Below are positions 1 through 8,177 of a stretch of DNA of 64,000 bases, in pieces (position 1 is the first letter of the stretch; each line of letters begins with the position of its first letter). The stretch spans positions 682,001 through 746,000 of the forward strand of contig NZ_OW968186.1 in the NCBI RefSeq assembly GCF_943169635.2, read 5' to 3'. Source of the stretch: Fenollaria sporofastidiosus (GTDB lineage: Bacteria; Bacillota; Clostridia; Tissierellales; Peptoniphilaceae). A program made the translations under genes and the position numbers. The notes under the pieces are model-generated. The model saw only the letters and a program-made list of their open reading frames with translations, did no database searches and was not told where the DNA came from.

Positions 1-2303
1 AAACTGAATTTAATAACAATAAGGCTTATAAGATGGGTGGAGCCATATATGCAAAAGACACCGTAAAAATTATTGGTTCAAACTTTAAAGAAAATACAGC
101 AGCGCAGCAGGGAGGAGCCATATATTTGTTAAAAGGTGGATCTGAAATTAAAGATTCAATTTTTTATAACAACGGCTCAAATCTTGGCGGTGGAGCAGTG
201 TTAATTGCTAAAGATAGTAATGGCATTACAAGTATTCAAAAAACTTCTTTTATTCATAATTTTTCAAACGAATTAGGTGGAGGAGTTTTACTAAGTGCTA
301 ATGGTAAATTAGAAATCAATGAGTCAAAGTTTATCGATAATGATGCATCTTACGGAGCGGGGATTTCTAGTTCAGCTAACGGAAATGTAGATAAAAATTT
401 AAATAATATAAAAGTTACAAACTCTATATTTGATGATAACACTTCATATATGGGTGCTGGTATCTTCACAGCTTTCCCAACAGAAATTAATAGCTACACA
501 TTTACAAAAAATAAAGCAGCACTTAAAACAGGAGATGATGAAAAGAATCCACATGTTTCTGGTGTGGGTGGAGCTGTTGAAGTTATTAATAACACAACTA
601 TTATCAAAAACACTACTTTTGAGGGAAATTATGCTTATGGCTCAGGGGGAGCCCTAGGCATTAACGGTGTTGAAAGACATGATAATGAAAATAAAGATAT
701 ATCATCTATTAAAAATAATATAAAAGTAGAGATTTCTGAAGGCACAAAATTTATAGGAAATACTTGTGGTGTCGGACAAGGTGGAGCTATATATACTATA
801 CCATTCTTATACGATTTAGAAGGTTATGGCACTAGCGTTAATGAAAACACTCTTAAGCAAGAAGGGTATAAAAACTTAAAAATAAGTCATGATACTTTAT
901 TTAAGGACAATTTAGCGTTTAGTGGTTTTGCTGATCCACCAGATAATTATCAAAATTATGTTTTTTTAGACTTTAGTAAAAATACTTTTAGTGAGAGAAT
1001 AAATGATCAAATAACTGCAAAATCACTACTAAATAACTATGATGTAAACTATAAGAATGAAAAGATAAGTGCTTATTTTGATCCTAATGGCGGAGAATTT
1101 ACAAATGAAGCTAATCCAAAGGCAATAAGAGTAGTTAAAGAAGATAAAGTTAAAATTAGTGATGAAGATAAAGGCGCAGAATTTATTATATTGCAAGCAC
1201 CAAAGAGAGATGGCTATAAGTTCTTAGGATGGAAAGGTACAAGATATGTACCTGGAGCTAATATGGAAGAAAGACTTAAGCTAGCGATTGAAAAAGCAAA
1301 AGCAGAAATACATTCATTTGAAAGGATATACAATCCTGGCGAAAAAGTTACATTAAAGTCAAACTTTATATTCACTGCGCAGTGGGAGAAGGCGTCTGCA
1401 CCTAGTACTCTTATTCTTACTTTAGATGAAAACTACCCACATGGCAAGATTACTGACTACGATGTAATGCAAGGCGAGTTTATAGATCCATATCTATATA
1501 CACCGCGCAGAAGAGGATATGTCTTTGAAGGATGGAGCTACAGTAGAGATCGTATGCGCGAAGTAAGAAAGGGCGATCAAGTATATACTAACACAGTGCT
1601 ATATGCAATGTGGACTAAGAGGAAGGCAAAGGCAGAAGAAGCACCTGAGCCAGAAGAAATAAAAGGACAAGAACACAAAGCCTACATCTTCGGCTACCCA
1701 GATGGCACTGTTAGACCTAACGGCAAGATCACGAGAGCCGAAGCAGCAGCTATGCTTGCAAGACTTTTAGACATCGAAGCATATGGATCAGCAGATGCAC
1801 CAATGTTCCCTGACACTCCAAGCTCGTGGTACAACAAAGCCATCAACGCGGTAGTGACTAGAGGCATAATGCAAGGCTACCCAGACGGAAACTTTAGACC
1901 AAACAGCCCTATAACAAGAGCGGAGTTCACTAAGATGATAGCCGTGATAGACAACAAGCCTTACGGCACAGCGCCATTCGCAGATGTTATAGGTCACTGG
2001 GCAGAGCGTCCTATAGGCGCTGAGTACCAAGCGAAAAGAATTTTAGGCTACCCAGATGGCACATTTAGACCAGACGCTCACATCACAAGGTGCGAAGCAG
2101 CTGTTATATTAAACAAGATATTTGAAAGAAACTTCGATGCTATGTCATTAATCAAGTGTAAAAACCCACAAATGATTAAGTACTTCACAGACCTTGATAT
2201 ATCGTTCTGGGGTTACAATGATATGGTAGAAGCAACTAATACTCATGAATACATTAGAAGAACTAAGAACAGAGTTGAAGAAGACTGGTTATTAATTAAA
2301 TAA
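1..2303 (+). CDS. SLH-domain surface protein with Pmp-like repeats, 5' end outside window
   Basis: The reading frame is open to the left edge, so the start codon lies upstream. The first ~270 visible residues hold repeats of the GGAIY...F.xN type, as in polymorphic outer-membrane/adhesin beta-helix proteins. Next come two Listeria-Bacteroides (InlB B-type) repeats, recognisable by FDPNGG, GYKFLGWKG and FTAQWE, then a second GYVFEGWS/LYAMWT unit. The last ~200 residues contain three SLH motifs (GYPDGT.RPN.KITRAE and variants), which in this family bind pyruvylated secondary cell-wall polymer. A secreted, non-covalently anchored adhesin or wall protein is inferred. The signal peptide is not visible. 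Codon use changes near 1660: the SLH part is richer in GC than the beta-helix part, as expected for a modular protein. A terminator follows at once. Confidence 0.9.
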   Translation, partial: TEFNNNKAYKMGGAIYAKDTVKIIGSNFKENTAAQQGGAIYLLKGGSEIKDSIFYNNGSNLGGGAVLIAKDSNGITSIQKTSFIHNFSNELGGGVLLSANGKLEINESKFIDNDASYGAGISSSANGNVDKNLNNIKVTNSIFDDNTSYMGAGIFTAFPTEINSYTFTKNKAALKTGDDEKNPHVSGVGGAVEVINNTTIIKNTTFEGNYAYGSGGALGINGVERHDNENKDISSIKNNIKVEISEGTKFIGNTCGVGQGGAIYTIPFLYDLEGYGTSVNENTLKQEGYKNLKISHDTLFKDNLAFSGFADPPDNYQNYVFLDFSKNTFSERINDQITAKSLLNNYDVNYKNEKISAYFDPNGGEFTNEANPKAIRVVKEDKVKISDEDKGAEFIILQAPKRDGYKFLGWKGTRYVPGANMEERLKLAIEKAKAEIHSFERIYNPGEKVTLKSNFIFTAQWEKASAPSTLILTLDENYPHGKITDYDVMQGEFIDPYLYTPRRRGYVFEGWSYSRDRMREVRKGDQVYTNTVLYAMWTKRKAKAEEAPEPEEIKGQEHKAYIFGYPDGTVRPNGKITRAEAAAMLARLLDIEAYGSADAPMFPDTPSSWYNKAINAVVTRGIMQGYPDGNFRPNSPITRAEFTKMIAVIDNKPYGTAPFADVIGHWAERPIGAEYQAKRILGYPDGTFRPDAHITRCEAAVILNKIFERNFDAMSLIKCKNPQMIKYFTDLDISFWGYNDMVEATNTHEYIRRTKNRVEEDWLLIK

Positions 2304-2310
2304 ATTTCTC

Positions 2311-2347
2311 AATGGATACATGTCATGTGATATGTATCCATTTTTTA
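2311..2347 (+). terminator. Terminator after SLH gene
   Basis: A perfect 11-bp stem (AATGGATACAT / ATGTATCCATT, 2311-2321 and 2332-2342) is followed by a T run. It lies 8 bases after the stop codon. Confidence 0.9.
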
Positions 2348-2494
2348 TTGATACTTCATAGCGAGAAAAGTGATTTTCATGAGTAGACCAGCAAGCGAAG
2401 GAAAACACTTCTTGCATTAAAACTTAAATTAACTAGTTGTGAACACAAAGACCAGTTCATAAAATAAAAATAAAATTTCTTATAAACTATAAAC

Positions 2495-2526
2495 AAGAAG
2501 GCATCGTATGATGTCTTCTTTTTTGC
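2495..2526 (+). terminator. Second terminator before the Dlt-like operon
   Basis: AAGAAGGCATC pairs with GATGTCTTCTT (one G-T pair) and a T6 run follows. No gene was found between 2348 and 2495, so this may end an unseen short transcript or insulate the next operon. Confidence 0.75.
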
Positions 2527-2541
2527 TCATATGCGAAATTA

Positions 2542-2570
2542 TTGACAATCAACACATCTTGTGATAATAT
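2542..2570 (+). promoter_or_regulatory. Promoter of the Dlt-like operon
   Basis: Consensus -35 TTGACA (2542-2547), 17-base spacer, -10 TAATAT (2565-2570). Transcription would start near 2577, next to the GTGAGG ribosome site. This rules out the upstream in-frame TTG at 2542 as the start of the first gene. Confidence 0.85.
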
Positions 2571-2586
2571 TGTTGTGAGGTGTAAT

Positions 2587-4065
2587 ATGCTATTCATCGA
2601 TCAACTCGACCGTATAACAAGTAAATATCTTGACAAAGTAGCCATCGTTGACAAAGAGAAGTCCATCACTTTTAGTGAGCTTCGTGCGAGGGCTATGAGT
2701 CTTGCAAGCGAGATACATAAGGTGCATCCACAAACGAAGCGTCCCATCATGGTTGAGACTGACAGGCTACTTGAGACTATAATCTCTTTCTTCGCTGTTC
2801 TTTACAGCGGCAACTTTTACGTGCCCATCGATGCGGCTATGCCTCGTGAGAGGATTGAGACTATCAAGAAGCGTCTTGAGAGCACTCTAGGCATTTATCA
2901 TACGAAGAACATTTTCGAGGATTATGCTCTTCACTATGACCATGACCATGATTATGGCTGTGACGATCTTGCTCTTGATGATATCAGAGCTAAGATGATA
3001 GACACAGATCCTGTTTATGTTTTATTCACATCAGGCACAACTGGTGAGCCAAAGGGCGTTGTTATCAGTAATTTCATGCTCGTTGACTTGCAAGATTGGC
3101 TTTACAAAACACTAAAGATAAACGAAAACGATAGGCTTGCAAATCAAACGCCACTCTTCTTTGATGCGTCGCTTAAGGAGCTTTGTCTATTTACTAAGAC
3201 TGGAGCTACTCTATACCTTATGGATCCAAAGGACTTTTTATTTCCTGTTAAGGTGGTCGACTACCTAAATGAAAATAGAATTACGGCCATACTATGGTCG
3301 GTGTCGGCGCTTAATATACTTGCAAATTCAAATGTTTTTGATATAGATAAACCAAAATACTTAAGGCTAGTTACTTTTGCTGGCGAGCAAATGAGCGCGC
3401 AAAAGCTAAACATCTGGCGCCAAGCTGTAGAAGCTGAGTACTTTAACCTATATGGACCGACTGAGGCGACTTGCGACTGCTGCTATTACAAGGTTGACAG
3501 GGACTTTCAAGATGATGAGATCATCCCCATAGGCAAGGCTTGTGAGAATATGGAGGTCATGATACTTGATGGCGAGCGTGAAGCTGACGAGGGCGAGCTT
3601 GTTATCAGAGGTAGAGGCGTTTCATATGGCTACTACAACAAGCTTGACCAAACTGAGAAAGCTTTCGTGCAAAATCCACTAAACAAGGCATATAGAGAGA
3701 TTGTTTACAGGAGCGGCGACTTTGTTAGAAGAAATAAGTTTGGCGAGATAGAATTTTTGGCTAGGAAGGACAATCAGGTCAAGGTCTTTGGGCACAGAAT
3801 CGAGCTAGACGAGATAGAAAGACAGGTATACGCCATGGGCATACACGAGGCGAGCGCTGTTTTTGATAAAGAAAATGAAATTATAATTTTGTTTTACTCA
3901 GGAAAGGAATTTTCGAGGAAGGAGTTTAAGGACTTTATCCTTGAAAGGCTGCCAAAGTACATGCTTCCATCGAAGTTTGTGCATATGGATGCTCTTCCTA
4001 AGACGCAAAATACTAAGATTGACAAGAAGAGGCTTTTAGAAATTTATGAACGTGGAGAAGTTTAA
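2587..4065 (+). CDS. DltA-like amino-acid adenylation enzyme (carrier protein ligase)
   Basis: An ANL-superfamily enzyme of 492 residues. It should activate a carboxylic or amino acid as acyl-AMP and load it on the carrier protein encoded two genes downstream. Visible core motifs: TSGTTGEPKG near residue 148, YGPTEAT, YRSGD, GHRIELDEIE and a C-terminal lysine in NTKIDKK. Length and motif order match DltA, D-alanine:carrier ligase. The site near residue 265 reads TFAGE, where DltA proteins usually read FCGE; that Cys contacts D-alanine in characterised DltA. The substrate may therefore differ. The start is the ATG at 2587 with GTGAGG 6 bases upstream. The 3' end overlaps the next gene by 20 bases. 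It is first in a six-gene operon. D-alanine is possible but not assured. Confidence 0.85.
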   Translation: MLFIDQLDRITSKYLDKVAIVDKEKSITFSELRARAMSLASEIHKVHPQTKRPIMVETDRLLETIISFFAVLYSGNFYVPIDAAMPRERIETIKKRLESTLGIYHTKNIFEDYALHYDHDHDYGCDDLALDDIRAKMIDTDPVYVLFTSGTTGEPKGVVISNFMLVDLQDWLYKTLKINENDRLANQTPLFFDASLKELCLFTKTGATLYLMDPKDFLFPVKVVDYLNENRITAILWSVSALNILANSNVFDIDKPKYLRLVTFAGEQMSAQKLNIWRQAVEAEYFNLYGPTEATCDCCYYKVDRDFQDDEIIPIGKACENMEVMILDGEREADEGELVIRGRGVSYGYYNKLDQTEKAFVQNPLNKAYREIVYRSGDFVRRNKFGEIEFLARKDNQVKVFGHRIELDEIERQVYAMGIHEASAVFDKENEIIILFYSGKEFSRKEFKDFILERLPKYMLPSKFVHMDALPKTQNTKIDKKRLLEIYERGEV

Positions 4066-4765
4066 ATCACTAAAGGAGCTTGAGATTTTAAAATCTTATG
4101 AGGGCTCCATCACAAACGATTACATGAACACTTCTCTATATGAAGCTAATATCGATAGGCTCTACTACATAAAAGGCGATATGAATTTCTATGTCCTAAT
4201 CAAAAGAGAAGGCTATTACAAACTTTATTATTATATAAACGATATCAATGAAAAATTTGATGCGAAAGGAACTTTTGTGAGCGAAATCGTTTCTAAACAA
4301 ATGGATGAGACGCTTGAAAATATGGGCTTTGAGCTATACAAGACAAGAGTGAGACTGCGCTTAAATCATAAGGAGCCTTATGAATCAAGCCGCGTGAATT
4401 ATATGGATGATGCGGACTTCATATATCATGCACTTCAAAATTTTGATGAGTACTCAGGTGAGAGACTTGACTTAGATGAGGTACGTGAGCGCATAGAAAA
4501 AAAACTTTTCATAGGCATAGACGGCGCTGGCTTTATCGAATTTAGTACAGATGCGTTTAAGGACAGTATCGAGCACTTCTACATAGACCCGGCTAAAAGA
4601 GGCGAGGGACTCGGCAGCGAGATCTTGCACCATTATCTAGGAAGCGTGTCTAAGAAGAAGCGCGTCAATGTGTGGACTGATGAAGGCTCGAGAGCGATAA
4701 AACTATACCATAAATTTGGCTTTAAAGAGGACGGACTTAAGTCCTACGTATATATTTGGAGGTAA
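4046..4765 (+). CDS. GNAT-family acyltransferase inside the Dlt-like operon
   Basis: This 239-residue protein has a C-terminal GNAT domain (about residues 115-239). Its acetyl-CoA loop is RGEGLGSEIL near 190, and it ends in the typical KLYHKFGFKEDG segment. The first ~110 residues resemble nothing I recognise; they may be a degenerate second GNAT lobe. The gene overlaps the adenylation gene by 20 bases, and the carrier-protein gene follows 5 bases later, so co-translation is likely. Canonical dlt operons have no such enzyme. It could N-acylate the amino acid held on the carrier, or use the carrier as donor; both are inference. The family call is firm, the substrate unknown. Confidence 0.8.
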   Translation: MNVEKFKSLKELEILKSYEGSITNDYMNTSLYEANIDRLYYIKGDMNFYVLIKREGYYKLYYYINDINEKFDAKGTFVSEIVSKQMDETLENMGFELYKTRVRLRLNHKEPYESSRVNYMDDADFIYHALQNFDEYSGERLDLDEVRERIEKKLFIGIDGAGFIEFSTDAFKDSIEHFYIDPAKRGEGLGSEILHHYLGSVSKKKRVNVWTDEGSRAIKLYHKFGFKEDGLKSYVYIWR

Positions 4766-4770
4766 GACTG

Positions 4771-4992
4771 ATGAAAGAAAAAATTAAAGAAATCATCGAA
4801 GACGTCACTGGTGAAGCAGTTGAGGACACAACAGAGATCATCGAAGAAGGCATACTTGACTCCTTCGACATAGTGACTTTAGTTATAGAATTAAATGACG
4901 CTTTTGGCGTTAAAATACAAGTTTCCGAGCTATTGCCAGAAAATTTTGCAAACGTTTTAGCGATAGAGAAACTAATTAAATCATTGCAATGA
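4771..4992 (+). CDS. Acyl carrier protein, DltC-like
   Basis: A 73-residue acidic carrier protein. The phosphopantetheine site is Ser31 in LDSF, inside GILDSFDIV, very like DltC. A C-terminal segment FGVKIQVSELLPENF also fits the family. The start is the ATG at 4771 with GGAGG at 4758-4762; an in-frame TTG at 4756 has no ribosome site. The stop overlaps the MBOAT start as ATGA. The adenylation enzyme should load it and the transferase encoded at the end of this operon should prime it. It would carry the activated acyl or aminoacyl group to the membrane MBOAT. Confidence 0.9.
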   Translation: MKEKIKEIIEDVTGEAVEDTTEIIEEGILDSFDIVTLVIELNDAFGVKIQVSELLPENFANVLAIEKLIKSLQ

Positions 4993-6419
4993 GTTTTACA
5001 AGCTTCACTTTCATAGTATTCTTACTATGTTCCTTTATTGTGTTTAAGGCTACTAAGTATAGGTGGCAGGCGCTTTTACTCATCTCTTTAGCTTATTATG
5101 CAAGCTTTAGTGTAAAGGCCTTCGTCTACTTAATCTTTGTAATTTTAAGCACTTATTTTTCTGCCATTTATCTAGAGAAGCATAAGAATAAATTTATTTT
5201 GGCTCTCACACTCATTTTGAACTTTGGTATGCTAAGCTTAGTTAAGTTTACGAGTGTCAATATCTTCGAAAACTTCATTCCGCTTGGCATTTCATTCTAC
5301 ATCTTCATGGCGAGTGGCTACGTGATTGATGTTTACAGAGCAAAGTACGAGGCACAAAAGAACATCTTCAAGTACTCTCTCTTCGTTTCATTCTTCCCGC
5401 AAATGATGCAAGGACCTATCTCACGCTACGACGACATCTCACAAGGTCTCTATAGCGGGGCAAGCGATGCAAAGGACATCTCTTATGGTCTTATGCTCAT
5501 ACTTTATGGATTCTTTAAAAAGCTTGTCATTGCGGACAGGGCAGCAGTCTTTGTGAACAAAGTTTTTACTGAGCCAGATTTATATTCGGGCATCTTCGTT
5601 TTTATTGCAATTATATTTTATTCAATACAAATTTATTGTGACTTCTCAGGCGGTATCGACGTTGCAAGAGGCGCAGCGTACCTTTTTGGCGTAAAGCTTG
5701 ATCGAAACTTCAAAAGGCCATTCTTTGCGACAAGCCTTGCAGACTTTTGGAGACGCTGGCATACAAGCCTTGGCACGTGGATGAAGGATTACGTTTTTTA
5801 CAGCCTTTCACTATCAAAAGCCTTCGTCTTCATCAACAAAGCTTCGAGAAAGCACCTAGGACGAAAGTTTGGTAAGTATCTAACACTTAGCATAGCAAGC
5901 TTTATTGTCTACTTCATCATAGGTATATGGCACGGCGCGGGACTAAACTTCCTTGCCTTCGGTCTATATAATGGTACGATAATCAGCTTGGGACTTATAT
6001 TCGAAGAGCACTTCAAGGCACTAAGAACCAAAATTGGCTTAAAAGATACTTCACTTGCCTATAGACTAACAAAGATATGCTCAACACTGATGATAGTCTT
6101 TGTAGGAAGATACTTTACAAGGTCAGCAAGTCTTAGAGGAGCACTGCACATGATGAAGAAGACCCTTGTCGACAGAGCCTTCAGGTTTGCAGATACAGGT
6201 CTAAGTACACTTGACTACGCCATCATACTTATCTCGCTTATAATCGTCTTCATCGTTTCATACAGTGAAGAAAAGGGCGTCGATGTCAAAGAGAAGGTGC
6301 TTAAGACCAAGACTAGCTACCTATGCATGGGCCTTTTCATCTTCATGGCATTCGTAGCCTACTTCGGAGTCTTTGCGAGCGGCTTTACAAAAGTAGACTT
6401 TATATATAGAAATTATTAG
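4989..6419 (+). CDS. MBOAT O-acyltransferase, DltB/AlgI-like, with DltX-like C-terminal motif
   Basis: A polytopic membrane protein of 476 residues. MBOAT signatures are present: FFPQMMQGPISRY, QIYCDFSGGIDVARG, FWRRWHTSLGTWMKDY with His258, and GIWHGAGLNF with the invariant His315. DltB and AlgI proteins of this kind pass an acyl group across the membrane to an extracellular acceptor. The last residues are DFIYRNY. This resembles the C-terminal FxYxxF motif of the small protein DltX, whose tyrosine accepts the acyl group in Dlt systems. No separate dltX-like gene is present, so the motif may be fused here (inference). The start overlaps the carrier-protein stop (ATGA). The next gene follows after 8 bases. 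Confidence 0.9.
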   Translation: MSFTSFTFIVFLLCSFIVFKATKYRWQALLLISLAYYASFSVKAFVYLIFVILSTYFSAIYLEKHKNKFILALTLILNFGMLSLVKFTSVNIFENFIPLGISFYIFMASGYVIDVYRAKYEAQKNIFKYSLFVSFFPQMMQGPISRYDDISQGLYSGASDAKDISYGLMLILYGFFKKLVIADRAAVFVNKVFTEPDLYSGIFVFIAIIFYSIQIYCDFSGGIDVARGAAYLFGVKLDRNFKRPFFATSLADFWRRWHTSLGTWMKDYVFYSLSLSKAFVFINKASRKHLGRKFGKYLTLSIASFIVYFIIGIWHGAGLNFLAFGLYNGTIISLGLIFEEHFKALRTKIGLKDTSLAYRLTKICSTLMIVFVGRYFTRSASLRGALHMMKKTLVDRAFRFADTGLSTLDYAIILISLIIVFIVSYSEEKGVDVKEKVLKTKTSYLCMGLFIFMAFVAYFGVFASGFTKVDFIYRNY

Positions 6420-6427
6420 GTGATCAT

Positions 6428-8176
6428 ATGAATGAAAAGAAATTTATAAAGATATTTTTCATATCAATCTTAATACTAGCTTTATTGATAGCGGCTCTAA
6501 ACCTTATAGTAGATCCGTTTAATGTCTTTGGCGACAAATTTACAAAGTGGTACACATACGACTTTACACAAAATCCAAGAACAGCAAAGATCGAGTATAT
6601 CAAGGGCAAGGATTACCAAAATTTCATACTTGGAGCGAGCGGTGCTTCATCCATACCCATAAAGTATCTAGAAGAGTATACAGGCAAGAAGTATTTCAAT
6701 CTCTTTTCCTACGGTGCAGACCTTTATGTAGTGGAGAAAAACCTTGACTACATCCTAAAGAATTATGAGGTTAAGTCCATAATCCTGCCGCTTTCTATAC
6801 CGTCGGCGTCGAAGTACAACGAGCCGAGGACATCACTAAACTACTACATGAATCCAGACGTTTCAGGCGAGAGCAAAGCACTTTTCTACTCAAGATACAC
6901 ACTCGCTAATCCGAGAAATGCCGTGGAGAAACTCATCAGCATGGGCAAGAGGTCGCACGTGCAAATGAATTTTGACGCCTTCAATATAGACGGCTCATAC
7001 GACAAGAGCCAAAGAGACATTGAATACATCGGTAGTGAAGAAGAGTACATGGAGGCGAGCGGCTTTGCAAAGGATTACTCACCTGTCAAGCTCAATCACA
7101 TGGACGAGGCACTCTCAGCCATACGCCGCATGAAAAAGGCATGCGACGAGGCAAATGTCGAACTAACAATGATTCTTTGCCCAATGTACAAGGATGAGAA
7201 CGCAAGATATGACAGAAAAGAGGTAGAAAAGTACTACGAAGAGCTTGCCAAGATCAGTCCGTTTTGGGACTTCACGGGCACAAAATATGAGAACGACCCA
7301 AGATTCTTCTACGACCCGTCACACTTTAGAAATGCCCTTGGCAAGATGATGCTTGAGAGCATATATGAAGGACGCAAGGACTTTGGTAGGTACGTAGACA
7401 AGGTAGAGGCGCCTACTTACACAGACGAAAAGACAGACACAAGGAGCTTCTACATCTTTGAACTGCACCACGTCGACCCAGACCCTGCCAACGAGTACAT
7501 CATAACAGAAAAAAAGCTTGAGAGCCTAATGAAGTTTTTGAAGAAGAACAAGATAGAGACAGTCTCATTTAAAGATATATATAACTATGTCAATGGTAGA
7601 GGCACACTTCCAGAGAAGTTCTGCGTCTTGACCTTTGACGATGGTTACAGATCCAACTACACAATCGTCTACCCAGTGCTTAAGAAGTATGGCTTCAAGG
7701 CAAGCTACTTCCCTATAGGCAGGACCATGGGTCTAGATAAGTACCCAGACAGTGGAGAGGCGATGTTTGTTCACTACAGTGTAGAAGAAGCTAAAGAGAT
7801 GACAGACATCATCGAGTTTGGCACACACACATACTGGATGCATCAGTCATACCCGAACAAAAACTACACTTTCCGCAGAACAGCAAAGAAACTTCCAAAA
7901 GAGAGTGAGGACAGATACATTGAAGCATTTAAAGAAGACACTGCGAAGTTCAAGCAGCTCTACAAGGAATTTGCATCAGGAGAGCCTCTAGTCTTTGCTT
8001 ATCCAGAGGGCGACTACGACAAGCTTAGCGAGCTAGTCAGTGAAGAAGTTGGCTATAAGGTCACACTTGGGGTTAAGCCAGGCAAGAACTACATCGTAAA
8101 GGGTCTACCAGAGACACTCAAGAAGCTAAAGAGAGTCAACATAGACGAGAAGACAGACCTTGATCAGTACAAGTAA
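6428..8176 (+). CDS. SGNH-type acyltransferase fused to a PgaB-like polysaccharide deacetylase
   Basis: This 582-residue protein has one N-terminal membrane segment (about residues 8-28), so both domains should lie outside the cell. Residues ~30-320 form an SGNH-like domain. Candidate nucleophile Ser71 sits in LGASGASS, and an Asp296-Pro-Ser-His299 block (YDPSHFRN) matches the family's catalytic Asp-His. This is the place of DltD or AlgJ/X in related operons. Residues ~340-582 form a NodB-type deacetylase: TFDDGY (Asp404/405), His467-x4-His472 with the spacing of PgaB metal ligands, and YPEGDYD. The enzyme could remove N-acetyl groups and transfer acyl groups on the same polymer; this is inference. 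The frame is continuous, so the fusion is not a missed stop. Confidence 0.85.
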   Translation: MNEKKFIKIFFISILILALLIAALNLIVDPFNVFGDKFTKWYTYDFTQNPRTAKIEYIKGKDYQNFILGASGASSIPIKYLEEYTGKKYFNLFSYGADLYVVEKNLDYILKNYEVKSIILPLSIPSASKYNEPRTSLNYYMNPDVSGESKALFYSRYTLANPRNAVEKLISMGKRSHVQMNFDAFNIDGSYDKSQRDIEYIGSEEEYMEASGFAKDYSPVKLNHMDEALSAIRRMKKACDEANVELTMILCPMYKDENARYDRKEVEKYYEELAKISPFWDFTGTKYENDPRFFYDPSHFRNALGKMMLESIYEGRKDFGRYVDKVEAPTYTDEKTDTRSFYIFELHHVDPDPANEYIITEKKLESLMKFLKKNKIETVSFKDIYNYVNGRGTLPEKFCVLTFDDGYRSNYTIVYPVLKKYGFKASYFPIGRTMGLDKYPDSGEAMFVHYSVEEAKEMTDIIEFGTHTYWMHQSYPNKNYTFRRTAKKLPKESEDRYIEAFKEDTAKFKQLYKEFASGEPLVFAYPEGDYDKLSELVSEEVGYKVTLGVKPGKNYIVKGLPETLKKLKRVNIDEKTDLDQYK

Positions 8177-8177
8177 G

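Noticed and set aside
2542..2586. Upstream TTG start for the adenylation gene
   Set aside because: It lies in the -35 box of a strong promoter, while the ATG at 2587 has a good ribosome site.
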